Positions 17,667 to 26,694 of a DNA stretch of 64,000 nt are shown one piece after another. Under the pieces are notes generated by a model. It did not search any database. It was given only the letters and a program-made list of their open reading frames with translations, and was not told where the DNA came from. Position 1 is the first letter of the stretch. Every line of letters starts with the position of its first letter. The position numbers and the translations under genes are program-made. This stretch comes from Sporobacter sp038405045 (GTDB lineage Bacteria; Bacillota; Clostridia; Oscillospirales; Oscillospiraceae): the NCBI GenBank assembly GCA_038405045.1, contig JBBZIV010000001.1, positions 558,001-622,000 of the forward strand. Reading direction: 5' to 3'.

Positions 17667-18413
17667 ATGGCAGTAGTCTCAATGAAACAGCTTCTCGAAG
17701 CGGGTGTCCATTTCGGCCATCAAACGCGCCGCTGGAACCCCAAAATGGCGCACTATATTTACATGGAGCGCAACGGCATTTATATCATCGACCTGCAGAA
17801 GACGGTTAAAAAGCTGGAAGAAGCTTATAACTTCGTCCGCACGCTCAGCGAAAACGGCGGCTCAATTCTTTTCGTGGGCACGAAGAAGCAGGCGCAGGAT
17901 GCCATTAAGGAAGAGGCAGAGCGCGTCGGCATGTTTTTTGTCAACGCCCGCTGGCTCGGCGGCATGCTGACAAACTTTAAAACGATGCGCACCCGCATCG
18001 ACCGTCTCGCCCAGCTGCGCAAAATGCAGGAAGACGGGACGTTTGACATGCTTCCGAAAAAGGAAGTTATCAAGCTCTCGAATGAAATCGAAAAGCTCGA
18101 AAAATATCTCGGCGGCGTTAAGGACATGAAAAAGCTCCCGTCGGCCCTCTTTATCGTCGACCCCCGCAAAGAGCGCAACGCCATCGCCGAGGCACGCAAG
18201 CTGAAAATCCCGATCGTCGCGATTGTTGATACCAACTGCGATCCTGACGAAATTGATTATATCATCCCCGGCAACGACGACGCCATCCGTGCTATTCGAC
18301 TCATTTCGCAAGCCATGGCAAGCGCCGTTCAGGAAGGCCGCCAGGGGCTTGACGTTGCCGAGACGCCTGCTGCGGAAGCGGCAGCGGCACCGGCAAAAGA
18401 GGAGGCAGAATAA
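17667..18413 (+). CDS. rpsB: 30S ribosomal protein S2
   Basis: 248 residues, full length. [22 protein letters not shown] at the N-terminus (coiled region plus [11 protein letters not shown]), then [22 protein letters not shown] and [15 protein letters not shown] are conserved S2 segments. The C-terminal tail is Ala/Glu-rich. Excellent ribosome site (TTGGAGGAAAA). Followed directly by tsf, the standard pair. Confidence 0.97.
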   Translation: MAVVSMKQLLEAGVHFGHQTRRWNPKMAHYIYMERNGIYIIDLQKTVKKLEEAYNFVRTLSENGGSILFVGTKKQAQDAIKEEAERVGMFFVNARWLGGMLTNFKTMRTRIDRLAQLRKMQEDGTFDMLPKKEVIKLSNEIEKLEKYLGGVKDMKKLPSALFIVDPRKERNAIAEARKLKIPIVAIVDTNCDPDEIDYIIPGNDDAIRAIRLISQAMASAVQEGRQGLDVAETPAAEAAAAPAKEEAE

Positions 18414-18414
18414 G

Positions 18415-19335
18415 ATGGCATTTTCCGCACAGGACGTTAAAGAGCTCCGTGAACTGACGGGCGTCGGCATGATGGACTGCAAAAAGGCGCTGACGGAATC
18501 CGACGGCGATATGCAAAAGGCCATTGACTGGCTGCGCGAAAAGGGTCTCGCCGCTGCGCAGAAAAAAGCAGGCCGCATTGCCGCTGAAGGCATGGCCTAT
18601 TCAGCTGTTATTGATAGCATCGGCGTCGTTGTCGAAGTCAATGCGGAGACAGACTTTGTCGCGCAGAACGAGAAGTTTGTCGATTTCGTGAAGGGCGTTG
18701 CCGAGGCTGTCGCCAAAAACGCACCGGCCGACCTTGAGGCGCTTTTGGCTTCCAAGTATCCCGGTTCCGACAAAACGGTTCAGGAGATGCAGCAGGAAAT
18801 GGTGCTCGTCATCGGCGAGAACATCACAACGCGCCGCTTTATCCGGTACACCGAAGGCGTCTGCGTGCCGTATGTTCACGCGGGCGGCAAAATCGGCGTC
18901 ATGGTGAATATGGACGTTTCAGGTATTGCCGACATGGACGCCGTTACGGCGCTCGGCAAGGACATCGCCATGCAAATCGCGGCGATGAACCCCTCCTACA
19001 GAGATAAGTCGGACGTTGACCAGACTGTTCTCGACAAGGAAAAAGAAATCCTCATGATTCAGGCGAAGGAAGACCCGAAGAACGCCAGCAAGCCCGAAAA
19101 CATCATCGAAAAGATGGTTCTGGGCCGCGTCGGCAAATTCTATGAGGAAAACTGCCTCCTGCAGCAGGCCTTTGTCAAGGGCGATAAGATTACCGTTGAG
19201 CAGCACGTGGCGCAGACAGCCAAGGCGCTCGGCGGCACGATTACCGTCAAGGCGTTTACACGCTTTGAAAAAGGCGAGGGCATCGAGAAGAAGCAGGAAA
19301 ACTTCGCCGACGAGATTTCCAAGCTCGTTCAGTAA
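18415..19335 (+). CDS. tsf: translation elongation factor Ts
   Basis: 306 residues. EF-Ts exchanges GDP for GTP on EF-Tu. Signature pieces are LRELTGVGMMDCKKAL (UBA-like N-terminal domain), the core segment TDFVAQNEKFVDFV, and KIGVMVNMDVS. Start ATG 18415 lies one base after the rpsB stop, with GAGGAGG inside the rpsB end; the same frame is open upstream within rpsB but that stretch is not part of the protein. Strong terminator follows. Confidence 0.97.
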   Translation: MAFSAQDVKELRELTGVGMMDCKKALTESDGDMQKAIDWLREKGLAAAQKKAGRIAAEGMAYSAVIDSIGVVVEVNAETDFVAQNEKFVDFVKGVAEAVAKNAPADLEALLASKYPGSDKTVQEMQQEMVLVIGENITTRRFIRYTEGVCVPYVHAGGKIGVMVNMDVSGIADMDAVTALGKDIAMQIAAMNPSYRDKSDVDQTVLDKEKEILMIQAKEDPKNASKPENIIEKMVLGRVGKFYEENCLLQQAFVKGDKITVEQHVAQTAKALGGTITVKAFTRFEKGEGIEKKQENFADEISKLVQ

Positions 19336-19349
19336 GCATCAAACAAATC

Positions 19350-19382
19350 AACAGCCGCCGGTTTTTAACCGGCGGCTGTTTT
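19350..19382 (+). terminator. rho-independent terminator of rpsB-tsf
   Basis: Perfect 14-bp stem (19350-19363 with 19367-19380) with a 3-nt loop and T-rich end. The symmetrical flanks may also stop converging leuA transcripts. Confidence 0.92.
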
Positions 19383-19412
19383 GCGTGTTCGCTCCTACCG
19401 ACTGCGAGCCCG

Positions 19413-19440
19413 TGTCATTCTGAGCGCAGCGAAGAATCCT
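19413..19440. repeat. GTCATTCTGAGCG-type intergenic repeat unit
   Basis: The 28-nt unit reads TGTCATTCTGAGCG followed by CAGCGAAGAATCCT. It is an imperfect palindrome: ATTCT and AGAAT arms flank an AGCG-C-AGCG core. Very similar sequences occur as dispersed intergenic repeats in many unrelated bacteria (recalled, not searched). Only one copy is seen in this window, between tsf and the end of leuA. Confidence 0.6.
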
Positions 19441-19499
19441 TAGCTCCGATTAGAATCAAATCTTCGGTTGGTCCGCGCCGCAGAAGGACAGACCGGGGT

Positions 19500-21185
19500 T
19501 CAGGCCTTTTTTGAGGCGCGGTTTATGGCGCTGATGATGCCGCGCAGGGGTGCGAGGTTGATGTTGGGGGACATGCCGACGCCGAAAAAGTCGTGCCCGG
19601 CCTCATCGCGTAGCTGGATATACGCAACCGCCTGCGAATCGGAACCGTCTGAGATGGCGTGCTCCTTGTAGTCGACAAACGTTAAGCGATCCATTTTCTG
19701 GCCGCGGATGGCGTTAAAGAAGGCATCAACCGGGCCGTTACCCTCACCGCTGATGTCAAAGGTCGTGTCCTTGTGGACCATAGTGCCACTGAAATGGACA
19801 ATTGACTGATCATTTTCTTCGGAAGACTCCGAAAAAGCGTGGCGGACGAGGCGGTAGGGGGCGTCAAGATTGAGATATTCCTGTTTAAACAGCTCAAAAA
19901 TGCGCTCCGGCAGGAGTTCCTTGCCAACGTTATCGCTCTCTTTCTGAACAACAGCGGAAAACTCCGCCTGCATGGCCTTTGGCAGTTCAAAGCCAAAATT
20001 GTGCTCCATGATAAACGCCGTGCCGCCCTTGCCGGACTGGCTGTTGATACGGACGATGGGCTCAAAGCGACGGCCGACATCGGCAGGATCAATGGGGAGG
20101 TAGGGGATTTCCCAATACTCCGTGCCGGACTCTTTCATATACTTAAAGCCCTTATTAATCGCGTCCTGATGCGAGCCGGAAAACGCCGTAAAAACGAGAT
20201 CGCCGGCGTAGGGATGACGTGGGTGGACGGGCAGGCGTGTGCACTTTTCATACAGCGCCCGTATTTTCGTGATGTCCGACAAGTCGAGCTTTGGGTCAAT
20301 GCCTTGGGAATACATATTCATCGCCAGCGTCACGAGGTCGACATTGCCGGTGCGCTCGCCATTACCGAAGAGCGTGCCCTCAACGCGCTGGGCACCCGCC
20401 AGCATGGCAAGCTCCGCAGCGGCGACGCCGGTGCCGCGGTCGTTATGGGGATGAATGCTGATGATGGCCGCGTCGCGGTTTGGCAGGCGGGTGATGAAGT
20501 ACTCGATTTGATCGGCGTACTGGTTCGGCATACTGCCCTCAACAGTAGACGGCAGATTCAGAATCACGGGGTTTTCCTTTGTCGCGCCCAGCGCCGTCAT
20601 GACAGCCTCACAGATTTTGACGGCGTTGTCCATCTCTGTTCCCGAAAAGCTCTCCGGGGAATATTCAAAGCGGATGTTCATGCCGCTGTCAATCGCCGGG
20701 CGGCTTAAATCACGGATGAGGGCGGCGGCGTCGACAGCGATTTTGATGATGCCGTCCATGTCGGTTTTGAAAACGACCTTGCGTTGGAGTGTCGATGTCG
20801 AGTTATAGAAGTGAATAATAACGTTTTTAGCACCATGAACGGCGTCAAACGTCTTTTTAATGAGGTGTTCGCGCGCCTGAACGAGCACCTGAATCGTCAC
20901 GTCATCCGGGATATGGCCCCCGTCGATGAGCGTTCGGAGGATTTCGTATTCCGTTTCAGAGGCCGACGGGAAGCCAACTTCAATTTCTTTAACGCCGATA
21001 TCGACGAGCATTTTGAAGTAGTCGAGTTTTTCAGAGAGATTCATGGGGTCGATAAGCGCCTGGTTACCGTCGCGCAGGTCAACGCTGCACCAATCGGGCG
21101 CTTTTGTGAGCACCTTGGAGGGCCACACGCGCGTGGTCATCACTTCGGGCCTAAAGGGGATATACTTTTCGTGTGCTGTTTTCAT
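19500..21185 (-). CDS. leuA: 2-isopropylmalate synthase (long form)
   Basis: 561 residues, the long LeuA class. It condenses acetyl-CoA with 2-oxoisovalerate, the first committed step of leucine synthesis. Catalytic-barrel motifs: WCSVDLRDGNQAL near residue 32 (metal-binding Asp) and HPHNDRGTGVAAAELA near 245 (metal-binding His pair). The C-terminal part from about residue 430 is the leucine-sensing LeuA dimer domain, ending in GVGMSPNINLAPLRGIISAINR. AAGGAGG sits before the ATG. Transcription is controlled by the Leu T-box just upstream, so both feedback inhibition and attenuation are visible. Confidence 0.95.
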   Translation of the reverse strand: MKTAHEKYIPFRPEVMTTRVWPSKVLTKAPDWCSVDLRDGNQALIDPMNLSEKLDYFKMLVDIGVKEIEVGFPSASETEYEILRTLIDGGHIPDDVTIQVLVQAREHLIKKTFDAVHGAKNVIIHFYNSTSTLQRKVVFKTDMDGIIKIAVDAAALIRDLSRPAIDSGMNIRFEYSPESFSGTEMDNAVKICEAVMTALGATKENPVILNLPSTVEGSMPNQYADQIEYFITRLPNRDAAIISIHPHNDRGTGVAAAELAMLAGAQRVEGTLFGNGERTGNVDLVTLAMNMYSQGIDPKLDLSDITKIRALYEKCTRLPVHPRHPYAGDLVFTAFSGSHQDAINKGFKYMKESGTEYWEIPYLPIDPADVGRRFEPIVRINSQSGKGGTAFIMEHNFGFELPKAMQAEFSAVVQKESDNVGKELLPERIFELFKQEYLNLDAPYRLVRHAFSESSEENDQSIVHFSGTMVHKDTTFDISGEGNGPVDAFFNAIRGQKMDRLTFVDYKEHAISDGSDSQAVAYIQLRDEAGHDFFGVGMSPNINLAPLRGIISAINRASKKA

Positions 21186-21222
21186 GCTGGTTCCTCCTTA
21201 CAGTTATGGCTGTCGGGGAAAT

Positions 21223-21470
21223 CAAAACGCCCCCGACGATACAATCGTCGGGGGCGTGACATTCACGCGGTACCACCCCGGTTCGGCAGCGGCTTGCGCC
21301 GGTGCCCTCGTGACCTCTGATAAGGTCTGTGCCGATAACGAGGCCAACCGTCCCACCCTACATGTCGGGCAGGCGACTCCGGGATGAGCTATACACATTT
21401 ATCGGTGTGCCGCCTCGCACCAACCGGCGGCTCTCTGAAGTCACGTCAAAATGTCTTGTTCCCTTCAGCG
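21223..21470 (-). promoter_or_regulatory. T-box riboswitch, leucine specifier
   Basis: On the minus strand the leader carries the T-box sequence GGGTGGTACCGCG (plus-strand 21266-21278), followed by a 13-bp terminator stem (21227-21239 with 21245-21257) and a TTTT tail. Upstream is a stem I region with an AGAG motif. The specifier codon reads CTC (Leu) at plus-strand 21386-21388, in the context TAG-CTC-ATCCCGGAG. Uncharged tRNA-Leu would stabilise the antiterminator and switch on leuA. The CTC reading fits the gene controlled. A shallow alternative alignment of the specifier loop is possible. Confidence 0.93.
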
Positions 21471-21484
21471 TCTTTAATATTCTA

Positions 21485-21513
21485 ACATTACTAAAATTTA
21501 TTGGCGTTGTCAA
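21485..21513 (-). promoter_or_regulatory. promoter for T-box leuA
   Basis: On the minus strand, TTGACA (plus 21508-21513), 17-bp spacer, TAATGT (21485-21490). It starts transcription about 10 nt ahead of the T-box. Confidence 0.75.
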
Positions 21514-21528
21514 GACCGTTTTTTGCGC

Positions 21529-22161
21529 TCAAATGCTGCTGCCCATCCGGCAATGGGGGCGCAAGGCGCACGCGGCGCAGTCGGGCCGCCGCGCTGTGCA
21601 GACGGCTCTCCCGTGCAGCACGAGCCGGTGGCAAAAATCGGAGGATTCATCCGGCGGCAAAAGCGCGCGCAGGGCCGTTTCGATTTTAACGGGGTCCTCT
21701 GTGTCCACGAGGCCGAGCCGGTTTGACAGCCGGATACAATGCGTGTCAACGACGATGGCCGGTTTTTTATAGACGTCGCCGAGGATGAGGTTGGCTGTTT
21801 TACGCCCGACACCAGGTAGTTTCAGTAAAGCCTCCATCGTATCGGGCACACGCCCAGAAAAATCACGAATGAGCATCTGCGCGGCGGCAACGATATCACG
21901 CGCTTTGGCATGATAAAAGCCGCAGGAGTGAATATAGCGTTCAACATCTTGAATGTCAGCATTGGCGATCGCATCGAGTGTCGGAAACGCCGCGTAAAAA
22001 GCCGGTGTAATTTTGTTGACGCGCTCGTCTGTACACTGGGCAGCCAGGCGTGTGGCGAACAACAGCTCGTAGTCCTTTTTATAGTGCAGCGAGCAGGCAG
22101 CGTCGGGGTATAATGATGCCAGAACACGGATGATATCTTGTATGGCGTTTTGACCGGTCAT
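21529..22161 (-). CDS. nth: endonuclease III (DNA glycosylase/AP lyase)
   Basis: 210 residues. It removes oxidised pyrimidines and nicks the abasic site. The helix-hairpin-helix LPGVGRKTANLILGD near residue 112 includes the catalytic Lys, and VVDTHCIRLSNRLGL holds the catalytic Asp. The C-terminal CTARRPDCAACALRPHC matches the CX6CX2CX5C [4Fe-4S] motif exactly. Start ATG 22161 is chosen because GGAG lies 8 bp upstream; 20 further codons in frame to 22221 lack a site and do not look like Nth. Confidence 0.95.
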   Translation of the reverse strand: MTGQNAIQDIIRVLASLYPDAACSLHYKKDYELLFATRLAAQCTDERVNKITPAFYAAFPTLDAIANADIQDVERYIHSCGFYHAKARDIVAAAQMLIRDFSGRVPDTMEALLKLPGVGRKTANLILGDVYKKPAIVVDTHCIRLSNRLGLVDTEDPVKIETALRALLPPDESSDFCHRLVLHGRAVCTARRPDCAACALRPHCRMGSSI

Positions 22162-22241
22162 AAAAAATCTCCAAAAAGAATATTTAATCCGATCATAGCA
22201 TGACACCTGTTGAAAAGCCACTCATTTTACAGAATTATGTG

Positions 22242-22270
22242 TTGAAAAAGCGGCGGAAGTTCTATATAAT
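22242..22270 (+). promoter_or_regulatory. promoter for glyA
   Basis: TTGAAA (22242-22247), 17-bp spacer, TATAAT (22265-22270), leaving a leader of about 26 nt before the GTG start. Confidence 0.8.
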
Positions 22271-22302
22271 GTCCTTAATTTTATGTTATTGGAGGAAGAC
22301 CC

Positions 22303-23550
22303 GTGATTCGAGAGATGATGGCCGCGATTTCCGGTTACGACCCGGAGGTCGGTGCGGCAATTGAAAAGGAATTTGCCCGCCAGCGCCGCAATATTGAACT
22401 GATTGCTTCTGAAAACTGTGTCACGGAGCCTGTGCTGCTTGCCGCCGGTACAGTTTTGACGAATAAATATGCCGAAGGCTATCCCGGCCACCGCTATTAC
22501 GGCGGCTGCGAAGAAGTCGACGTGGTAGAGACGATTGCCATCGAGCGCGCGAAAAAGATTTTTGGCGCGAATTTCGTCAACGTCCAGCCGCACTCCGGCG
22601 TCTCGGCCAACTATGCGGCCTATATGGTGCTCACGAAACCGGGCGATACGGTACTTGGCATGAATCTTGACCACGGTGGCCATCTGTCGCACGGCAGCCC
22701 GGCTAACTTTTCCGGCAAATATTATAACATCGTCTCCTACGGCGTCACGCCCGACACAAACCTTATTGATTACGACGAGGTGCGCGCACTGGCTAAGAAG
22801 CATCTGCCGCGCATGATCGTTGCCGGTGCCTCCGCCTATCCCCGTATTATCGACTTTAAGGCGTTTTCAGAAATCGCCAAGGAAGTCGGCGCGTCACTCA
22901 TGGTTGACATTGCCCACATTGCAGGCCTCGTTGCCGCCGGTGAGCATCCGTCGCCCGTGCCGTATGCCGACATTGTGACGACGACGACGCATAAAACGAT
23001 GCGCGGCCCCCGTGGCGGCCTCATTATGACAAACGATGAGGCGCTTGCCAAGAAAATCAACAGCGCCGTATTCCCGGGCGCGCAGGGCGGCCCCCTGATG
23101 CACATTGTTGCCGCCAAGGCCGTCGCCTTCGGCGAAGCCCTCAAGCCCGAATACAAAACGTATCAGCAGCAGATTCGCAAAAACGCCAAGGCGCTGGCGG
23201 AAGCCCTTTTAGGCTATGGCTTTGACCTCGTTTCCGGCGGAACGGACAATCACCTCATGCTCGTTGACCTGCGCAAGTTCAACGTGACAGGGCGCGACAT
23301 GGAAAAGCTTTTAGACACCGTTTATATTACAGCCAATAAAAATAAAATTCCGAACGACCCGCAGAATGCCTCTCTCACAAGCGGCATCCGCCTCGGCACA
23401 CCGGCCGTCACCGGCCGTGGGTTCATGGAAGAAGACATGAAAAAGGTCGCCGAGCTCATTTTCCTCACAGCTTCGGATTACAATAACAAAGCCGATTATA
23501 TCCGCAGTGAGGTGAGTCAGCTCACGGAAAAATATCCGTTGTACAATTAA
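22303..23550 (+). CDS. glyA: serine hydroxymethyltransferase
   Basis: 415 residues. It interconverts serine and glycine with tetrahydrofolate, the main source of one-carbon units. Motifs: [11 protein letters not shown] near residue 28, [15 protein letters not shown] near 50, [19 protein letters not shown] near 198 and [15 protein letters not shown] near 225 with the PLP-binding Lys. GTG at 22303 is the likely start (GGAGGA at 22291-22296); an ATG at 22315 is an alternative that would shorten the protein by four residues. Confidence 0.96.
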   Translation: MIREMMAAISGYDPEVGAAIEKEFARQRRNIELIASENCVTEPVLLAAGTVLTNKYAEGYPGHRYYGGCEEVDVVETIAIERAKKIFGANFVNVQPHSGVSANYAAYMVLTKPGDTVLGMNLDHGGHLSHGSPANFSGKYYNIVSYGVTPDTNLIDYDEVRALAKKHLPRMIVAGASAYPRIIDFKAFSEIAKEVGASLMVDIAHIAGLVAAGEHPSPVPYADIVTTTTHKTMRGPRGGLIMTNDEALAKKINSAVFPGAQGGPLMHIVAAKAVAFGEALKPEYKTYQQQIRKNAKALAEALLGYGFDLVSGGTDNHLMLVDLRKFNVTGRDMEKLLDTVYITANKNKIPNDPQNASLTSGIRLGTPAVTGRGFMEEDMKKVAELIFLTASDYNNKADYIRSEVSQLTEKYPLYN

Positions 23551-23567
23551 TCATAGTAGGCACCAAC

Positions 23568-23594
23568 CGGGCGGGAGCAATCCCGCCCGTTTTT
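23568..23594 (+). terminator. rho-independent terminator of glyA
   Basis: Perfect 9-bp GC-rich stem (23568-23576 with 23581-23589), GCAA loop, TTTTT tail. Confidence 0.92.
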
Positions 23595-23672
23595 GATATC
23601 CATTAATCGATGAATTTAAGTTGCTATTTCTGCGCATCTCAGGTAGATTTGACTGTGAAAGGTGATGATTGG

Positions 23673-24944
23673 ATGGACAGGCCGCTTGCGGATGAAATGC
23701 GCCCCGAAACGCTGGGCGACGTCGTCGGGCAGAAACACATTCTAGGTCAAAAAGGCCTGCTGCGCCGCATCATTGACAGCGGCACAATTCCGAATATGAT
23801 CTTTTACGGCCCGTCGGGCACGGGGAAGACGACGGTGGCTAATATCATTGCGCGGTCTTCCGGCCGGTCGTTTCACAAGCTCAACGCTACGACAGCGAGC
23901 TCCGGCGATATAAAAAGCATCATCGCCGACCTTGACACACTGCTCGCGCCAAACGGCGTGCTTCTATACCTCGACGAAATCCAGTATTTCAATAAAAAGC
24001 AGCAACAGACGCTTTTAGAGTATATCGAAAACGGGAAAATTACCCTCATCGCTTCAACGACGGAAAACCCCTATTTCTACGTTTACAATGCGCTTTTAAG
24101 CCGCAGCACCGTTTTTGAATTCAAGGAGGTGACGGCAGCGGATGTCCGCCCGGCCGTTTTGCGGGCGCTCGGCTATCTTGAAACGCGCGACCACCTGACA
24201 ATTCAGCCGGAAGACGGCGTTGTTGCGCACATATCAAGCGCCTGCGGCGGCGACGTTCGCAAAGCGCTGTCCGCCGTCGAGCTGTTATATGCGGCCTCGG
24301 CGGAAAAAGACGGCATTGTCCGAATCACGCTTGACGATGCCAGCGCGCTGACGCAGCGCAGCGCTATGCGCTACGACAGGGACGGCGACAGCCATTACGA
24401 TATTCTCTCGGCGCTTCAAAAGTCGATCCGAGGCTCAGACCCGGACGCGGCGGTGCATTATTTAGCCCGTCTTTTAGAGGCGGGGGACCTCATTTCGCCA
24501 TGCCGCCGCCTGCTCGTTATCGCCGCGGAGGATATCGGACTCGCATTCCCACAGGCCATTGCCATCGTCAAAGCCTGCGTGGACAGCGCGTTTCAGCTCG
24601 GCCTGCCGGAGGCACGGATTCCGCTGGCCGAGGCCGCCGTCCTCTTAGCGACGGCGCCAAAATCAAACAGCGCTTATTTCGCCATCGACGCCGCGTTGGA
24701 GGACATCCGAAAAGGCAAGAGCGGCGAGGTTCCGCGCGAGCTCCAAAATGTCCACGCCGATTCGACCGGCATGGAGTGCGGGCAGAATTACAAATATCCG
24801 CACAGCTTTCCGAATCACTGGGTCGCGCAGCAGTATCTGCCGGACACGATCAAAAACACGACATATTATGAGTACGGCGACAACAAGACGGAACAGGCCG
24901 CAAAAAAATACTGGGACTTAATAAAAACAGGGAAAAAGACGTAG
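23673..24944 (+). CDS. rarA: replication-associated recombination protein RarA (MgsA)
   Basis: 423 residues, AAA+ ATPase related to clamp loaders, acting at stalled replication forks. Walker A YGPSGTGKTTVANIIA near residue 48, Walker B LYLDEIQYFNKKQQ near 100 and a sensor/Arg finger segment LLSRSTVFEF near 150. The C-terminal half has the RarA-specific PKSNSAYFAIDAAL and NYKYPHSFPNHWVAQQYLP. Start ATG 23673 with AAAGGTGA 6-7 bp upstream; the frame opens earlier at 23610 without a usable site. Confidence 0.94.
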   Translation: MDRPLADEMRPETLGDVVGQKHILGQKGLLRRIIDSGTIPNMIFYGPSGTGKTTVANIIARSSGRSFHKLNATTASSGDIKSIIADLDTLLAPNGVLLYLDEIQYFNKKQQQTLLEYIENGKITLIASTTENPYFYVYNALLSRSTVFEFKEVTAADVRPAVLRALGYLETRDHLTIQPEDGVVAHISSACGGDVRKALSAVELLYAASAEKDGIVRITLDDASALTQRSAMRYDRDGDSHYDILSALQKSIRGSDPDAAVHYLARLLEAGDLISPCRRLLVIAAEDIGLAFPQAIAIVKACVDSAFQLGLPEARIPLAEAAVLLATAPKSNSAYFAIDAALEDIRKGKSGEVPRELQNVHADSTGMECGQNYKYPHSFPNHWVAQQYLPDTIKNTTYYEYGDNKTEQAAKKYWDLIKTGKKT

Positions 24945-25008
24945 GGGCGGATTCCATATCCGCCCGTTGAGAGGAAATATATATAAAAACTTGATGCGGG
25001 AGGCGCGT

Positions 25009-25185
25009 ATGGACGTCCAAGTCGGCGATGTCGTCACAATGAAAAAAAAGCACCCGTGCGGCGCTTTCACCTGGCAGGTGCTGCGTATCGGGGCCGATTT
25101 CAAGCTGCGTTGCACCGGCTGCGGGCATGAAATTATGAGCGCACGGAGCAATATCGAAAAAAACATCAAAAAAATCGAGCGGTAG
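25009..25185 (+). CDS. DUF951 family small protein
   Basis: 58 residues, MDVQVGDVVTMKKKHPCG at the start and CTGCGHEIMSARSNIEKNIKKI at the end. This matches DUF951, a family of unknown function spread through Bacillota, probably an SH3-like fold with a metal-binding CxxCG knuckle. GGGAGG precedes ATG 25009 by 7 bp; an in-frame ATG upstream is not needed. Close behind rarA, likely one transcript. Confidence 0.85.
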   Translation: MDVQVGDVVTMKKKHPCGAFTWQVLRIGADFKLRCTGCGHEIMSARSNIEKNIKKIER

Positions 25186-25207
25186 CTGATCTAATCCCGG
25201 ATGAATC

Positions 25208-25984
25208 CTATGGCTCTAAAATCTTTCCAAGCAGATCACTTACATGCGGGTAGTAGAGAAACGCTGTCGTGATGCCAAGACGCTGCGCGACGGCAAGCTT
25301 GCGCCGAATGCTGGCGGCTGTATCGAATAAGACAAAATGTGTGCCTTTTTTATTGCGGTATGTAAAATAATTGGCACATAGGTCATTCGATAAAAAGGTC
25401 TGCGGCTTGTACTCCGCCAAAAGCGCTTCAAATTCGCCCGGTGCGAGTGCCCGTCCTGACCCGGTGACGGCCGGAACAAGAAAGTCCATTTTAACGCGCT
25501 CAATCTCCAAGGCGACACGAGACGCGCCATACCGCGTGACGGCGTCACCGAGATGGTCAGAAAGCCGCCCGCCGGAAAGCGCCGTCTGAATGAGCACAAC
25601 GCCCGTTGGGCAGGCTGGTGCGAGTGCTTCCTGAATATAAAGCGCGAGGGAACGTTCAGATGTTGCCGCAGATAGACGAGCAGCCAAAGAGGCGGCGGAC
25701 GGCGGCGCTTTATCGCCCGTTTCCAAGACAATACCCGTGAAATTGTGCCGTGCGCATTCCGTGAGGATTTCGGCAACAAGTTCGGATACCGGCCCGCCGC
25801 CCGTGAACCCGTCTGTATCGAGCACCATCAGCCCACCGTTTTTGACCTCGGCCCCCTGTGCCCGATAAAGCCGATAGCCGCGGCCGATCCGATAAATCAT
25901 GTGTGCGACAGGTTGGCCGCTCCGCCCGGCTGATTCTATGAACTCCGGCGGCGCGGCAATGAAAATATTTGTGTTATTATCCAA
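25208..25984 (-). CDS. conserved hypothetical protein, possible TIM-barrel
   Basis: 258 residues with no signal peptide or membrane helix. I do not recognise a named family. The pattern of short hydrophobic strands separated by amphipathic helices (GGLMVLDTD, TGIVLETGD, TGVVLIQTA, RVALEIERVKMDFLVP, HFVLFDTAASIRRKLAVAQRLGITTAFLYYP) looks like a beta/alpha barrel and loosely like glycoside hydrolase 18 relatives, but no DxxDxDxE catalytic motif is present. The start is likely TTG 25984, with GGGAGG 9 bp upstream; ATG 26017 in frame has no clear site and would read through that GGGAGG. It is transcribed against its neighbours on both sides. Confidence 0.6.
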   Translation of the reverse strand: MDNNTNIFIAAPPEFIESAGRSGQPVAHMIYRIGRGYRLYRAQGAEVKNGGLMVLDTDGFTGGGPVSELVAEILTECARHNFTGIVLETGDKAPPSAASLAARLSAATSERSLALYIQEALAPACPTGVVLIQTALSGGRLSDHLGDAVTRYGASRVALEIERVKMDFLVPAVTGSGRALAPGEFEALLAEYKPQTFLSNDLCANYFTYRNKKGTHFVLFDTAASIRRKLAVAQRLGITTAFLYYPHVSDLLGKILEP

Positions 25985-26144
25985 TTGTTCCTGCCTCCCA
26001 GAACGTGGTAGAATCAAACAGTATTATTCAAAACGCTCGGCGCATGCTCAATGTGCCGCATTCGTCTGCCGTCTGACCGGAATCGGCCGGTTAAAAGAGG
26101 GCGCGATTTGATATACTATAAACTATGATAAATAGGTGTCTTAT

Positions 26145-26663
26145 ATGAGTTTTTCACTGGTACCGGACTTCTCCTTTAAAAGCATTTGTGATGTGTCGCC
26201 CGAATTTCTCAAGCGACACGGTGTTACATTGCTCCTGCTGGACCTTGACAATACGATGGCGCCGTACGGCACACTGGAACCAACGGCATCAATCGCCGCG
26301 TGGGCTGAAAACGTCCGTAACAGCGGTGTTGACCTTTTTATTGTGACAAACAACAGAAAATCAAAACGCGTTGAAAGCCTTGCCGCTGCGTTTGGCGTTG
26401 ACTACATCAAGGGTGCCAACAAGCCGTTCGTCACCGGCGTCAATAAGGCGCTCGCACGCTTGGGTCGTGATCGGTCGGAAACGGCCCTCGCCGGTGATCA
26501 GATTTATACCGACATCATCGCTGCCAACGCCGCCGGCATCACATCCATTATTGTCGAGCCAATCCGGCTCATTAACCCTGTGCTCAACCTGCGTTACTGG
26601 CTGGAAGCGCCCTTCCGGGCTATGTGCCGCAAAAAAATGTGGCAGCAAAAAACAGCGGAATAA
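26145..26663 (+). CDS. YqeG family HAD IIIA-type phosphatase
   Basis: 172 residues. HAD motif I LLLLDLDNTMAPYG (DxDxT) is near residue 32, motif II FIVTNNRKSK near 67, the Lys/Pro region KGANKPF near 95, and motif IV AGDQIYTDIIAANAAG near 113. YqeG proteins are widespread in Bacillota; a phosphatidylglycerophosphate phosphatase role is known for relatives (GEP4-like), so this is a candidate PGP phosphatase. ATG 26145 is used; GTG 26136 is the alternative as the ribosome site is weak for both. Confidence 0.87.
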   Translation: MSFSLVPDFSFKSICDVSPEFLKRHGVTLLLLDLDNTMAPYGTLEPTASIAAWAENVRNSGVDLFIVTNNRKSKRVESLAAAFGVDYIKGANKPFVTGVNKALARLGRDRSETALAGDQIYTDIIAANAAGITSIIVEPIRLINPVLNLRYWLEAPFRAMCRKKMWQQKTAE

Positions 26664-26694
26664 GACGCGCTTTTTGCGCAAGGGGGACAGCTCT

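Noticed and set aside
19839..20708. 289-codon plus-strand open frame
   Set aside because: Antisense to leuA and without domain similarity.
23610..23672. Longer N-terminus for RarA
   Set aside because: The extra 21 residues are not RarA-like and no ribosome site precedes them; ATG 23673 fits.
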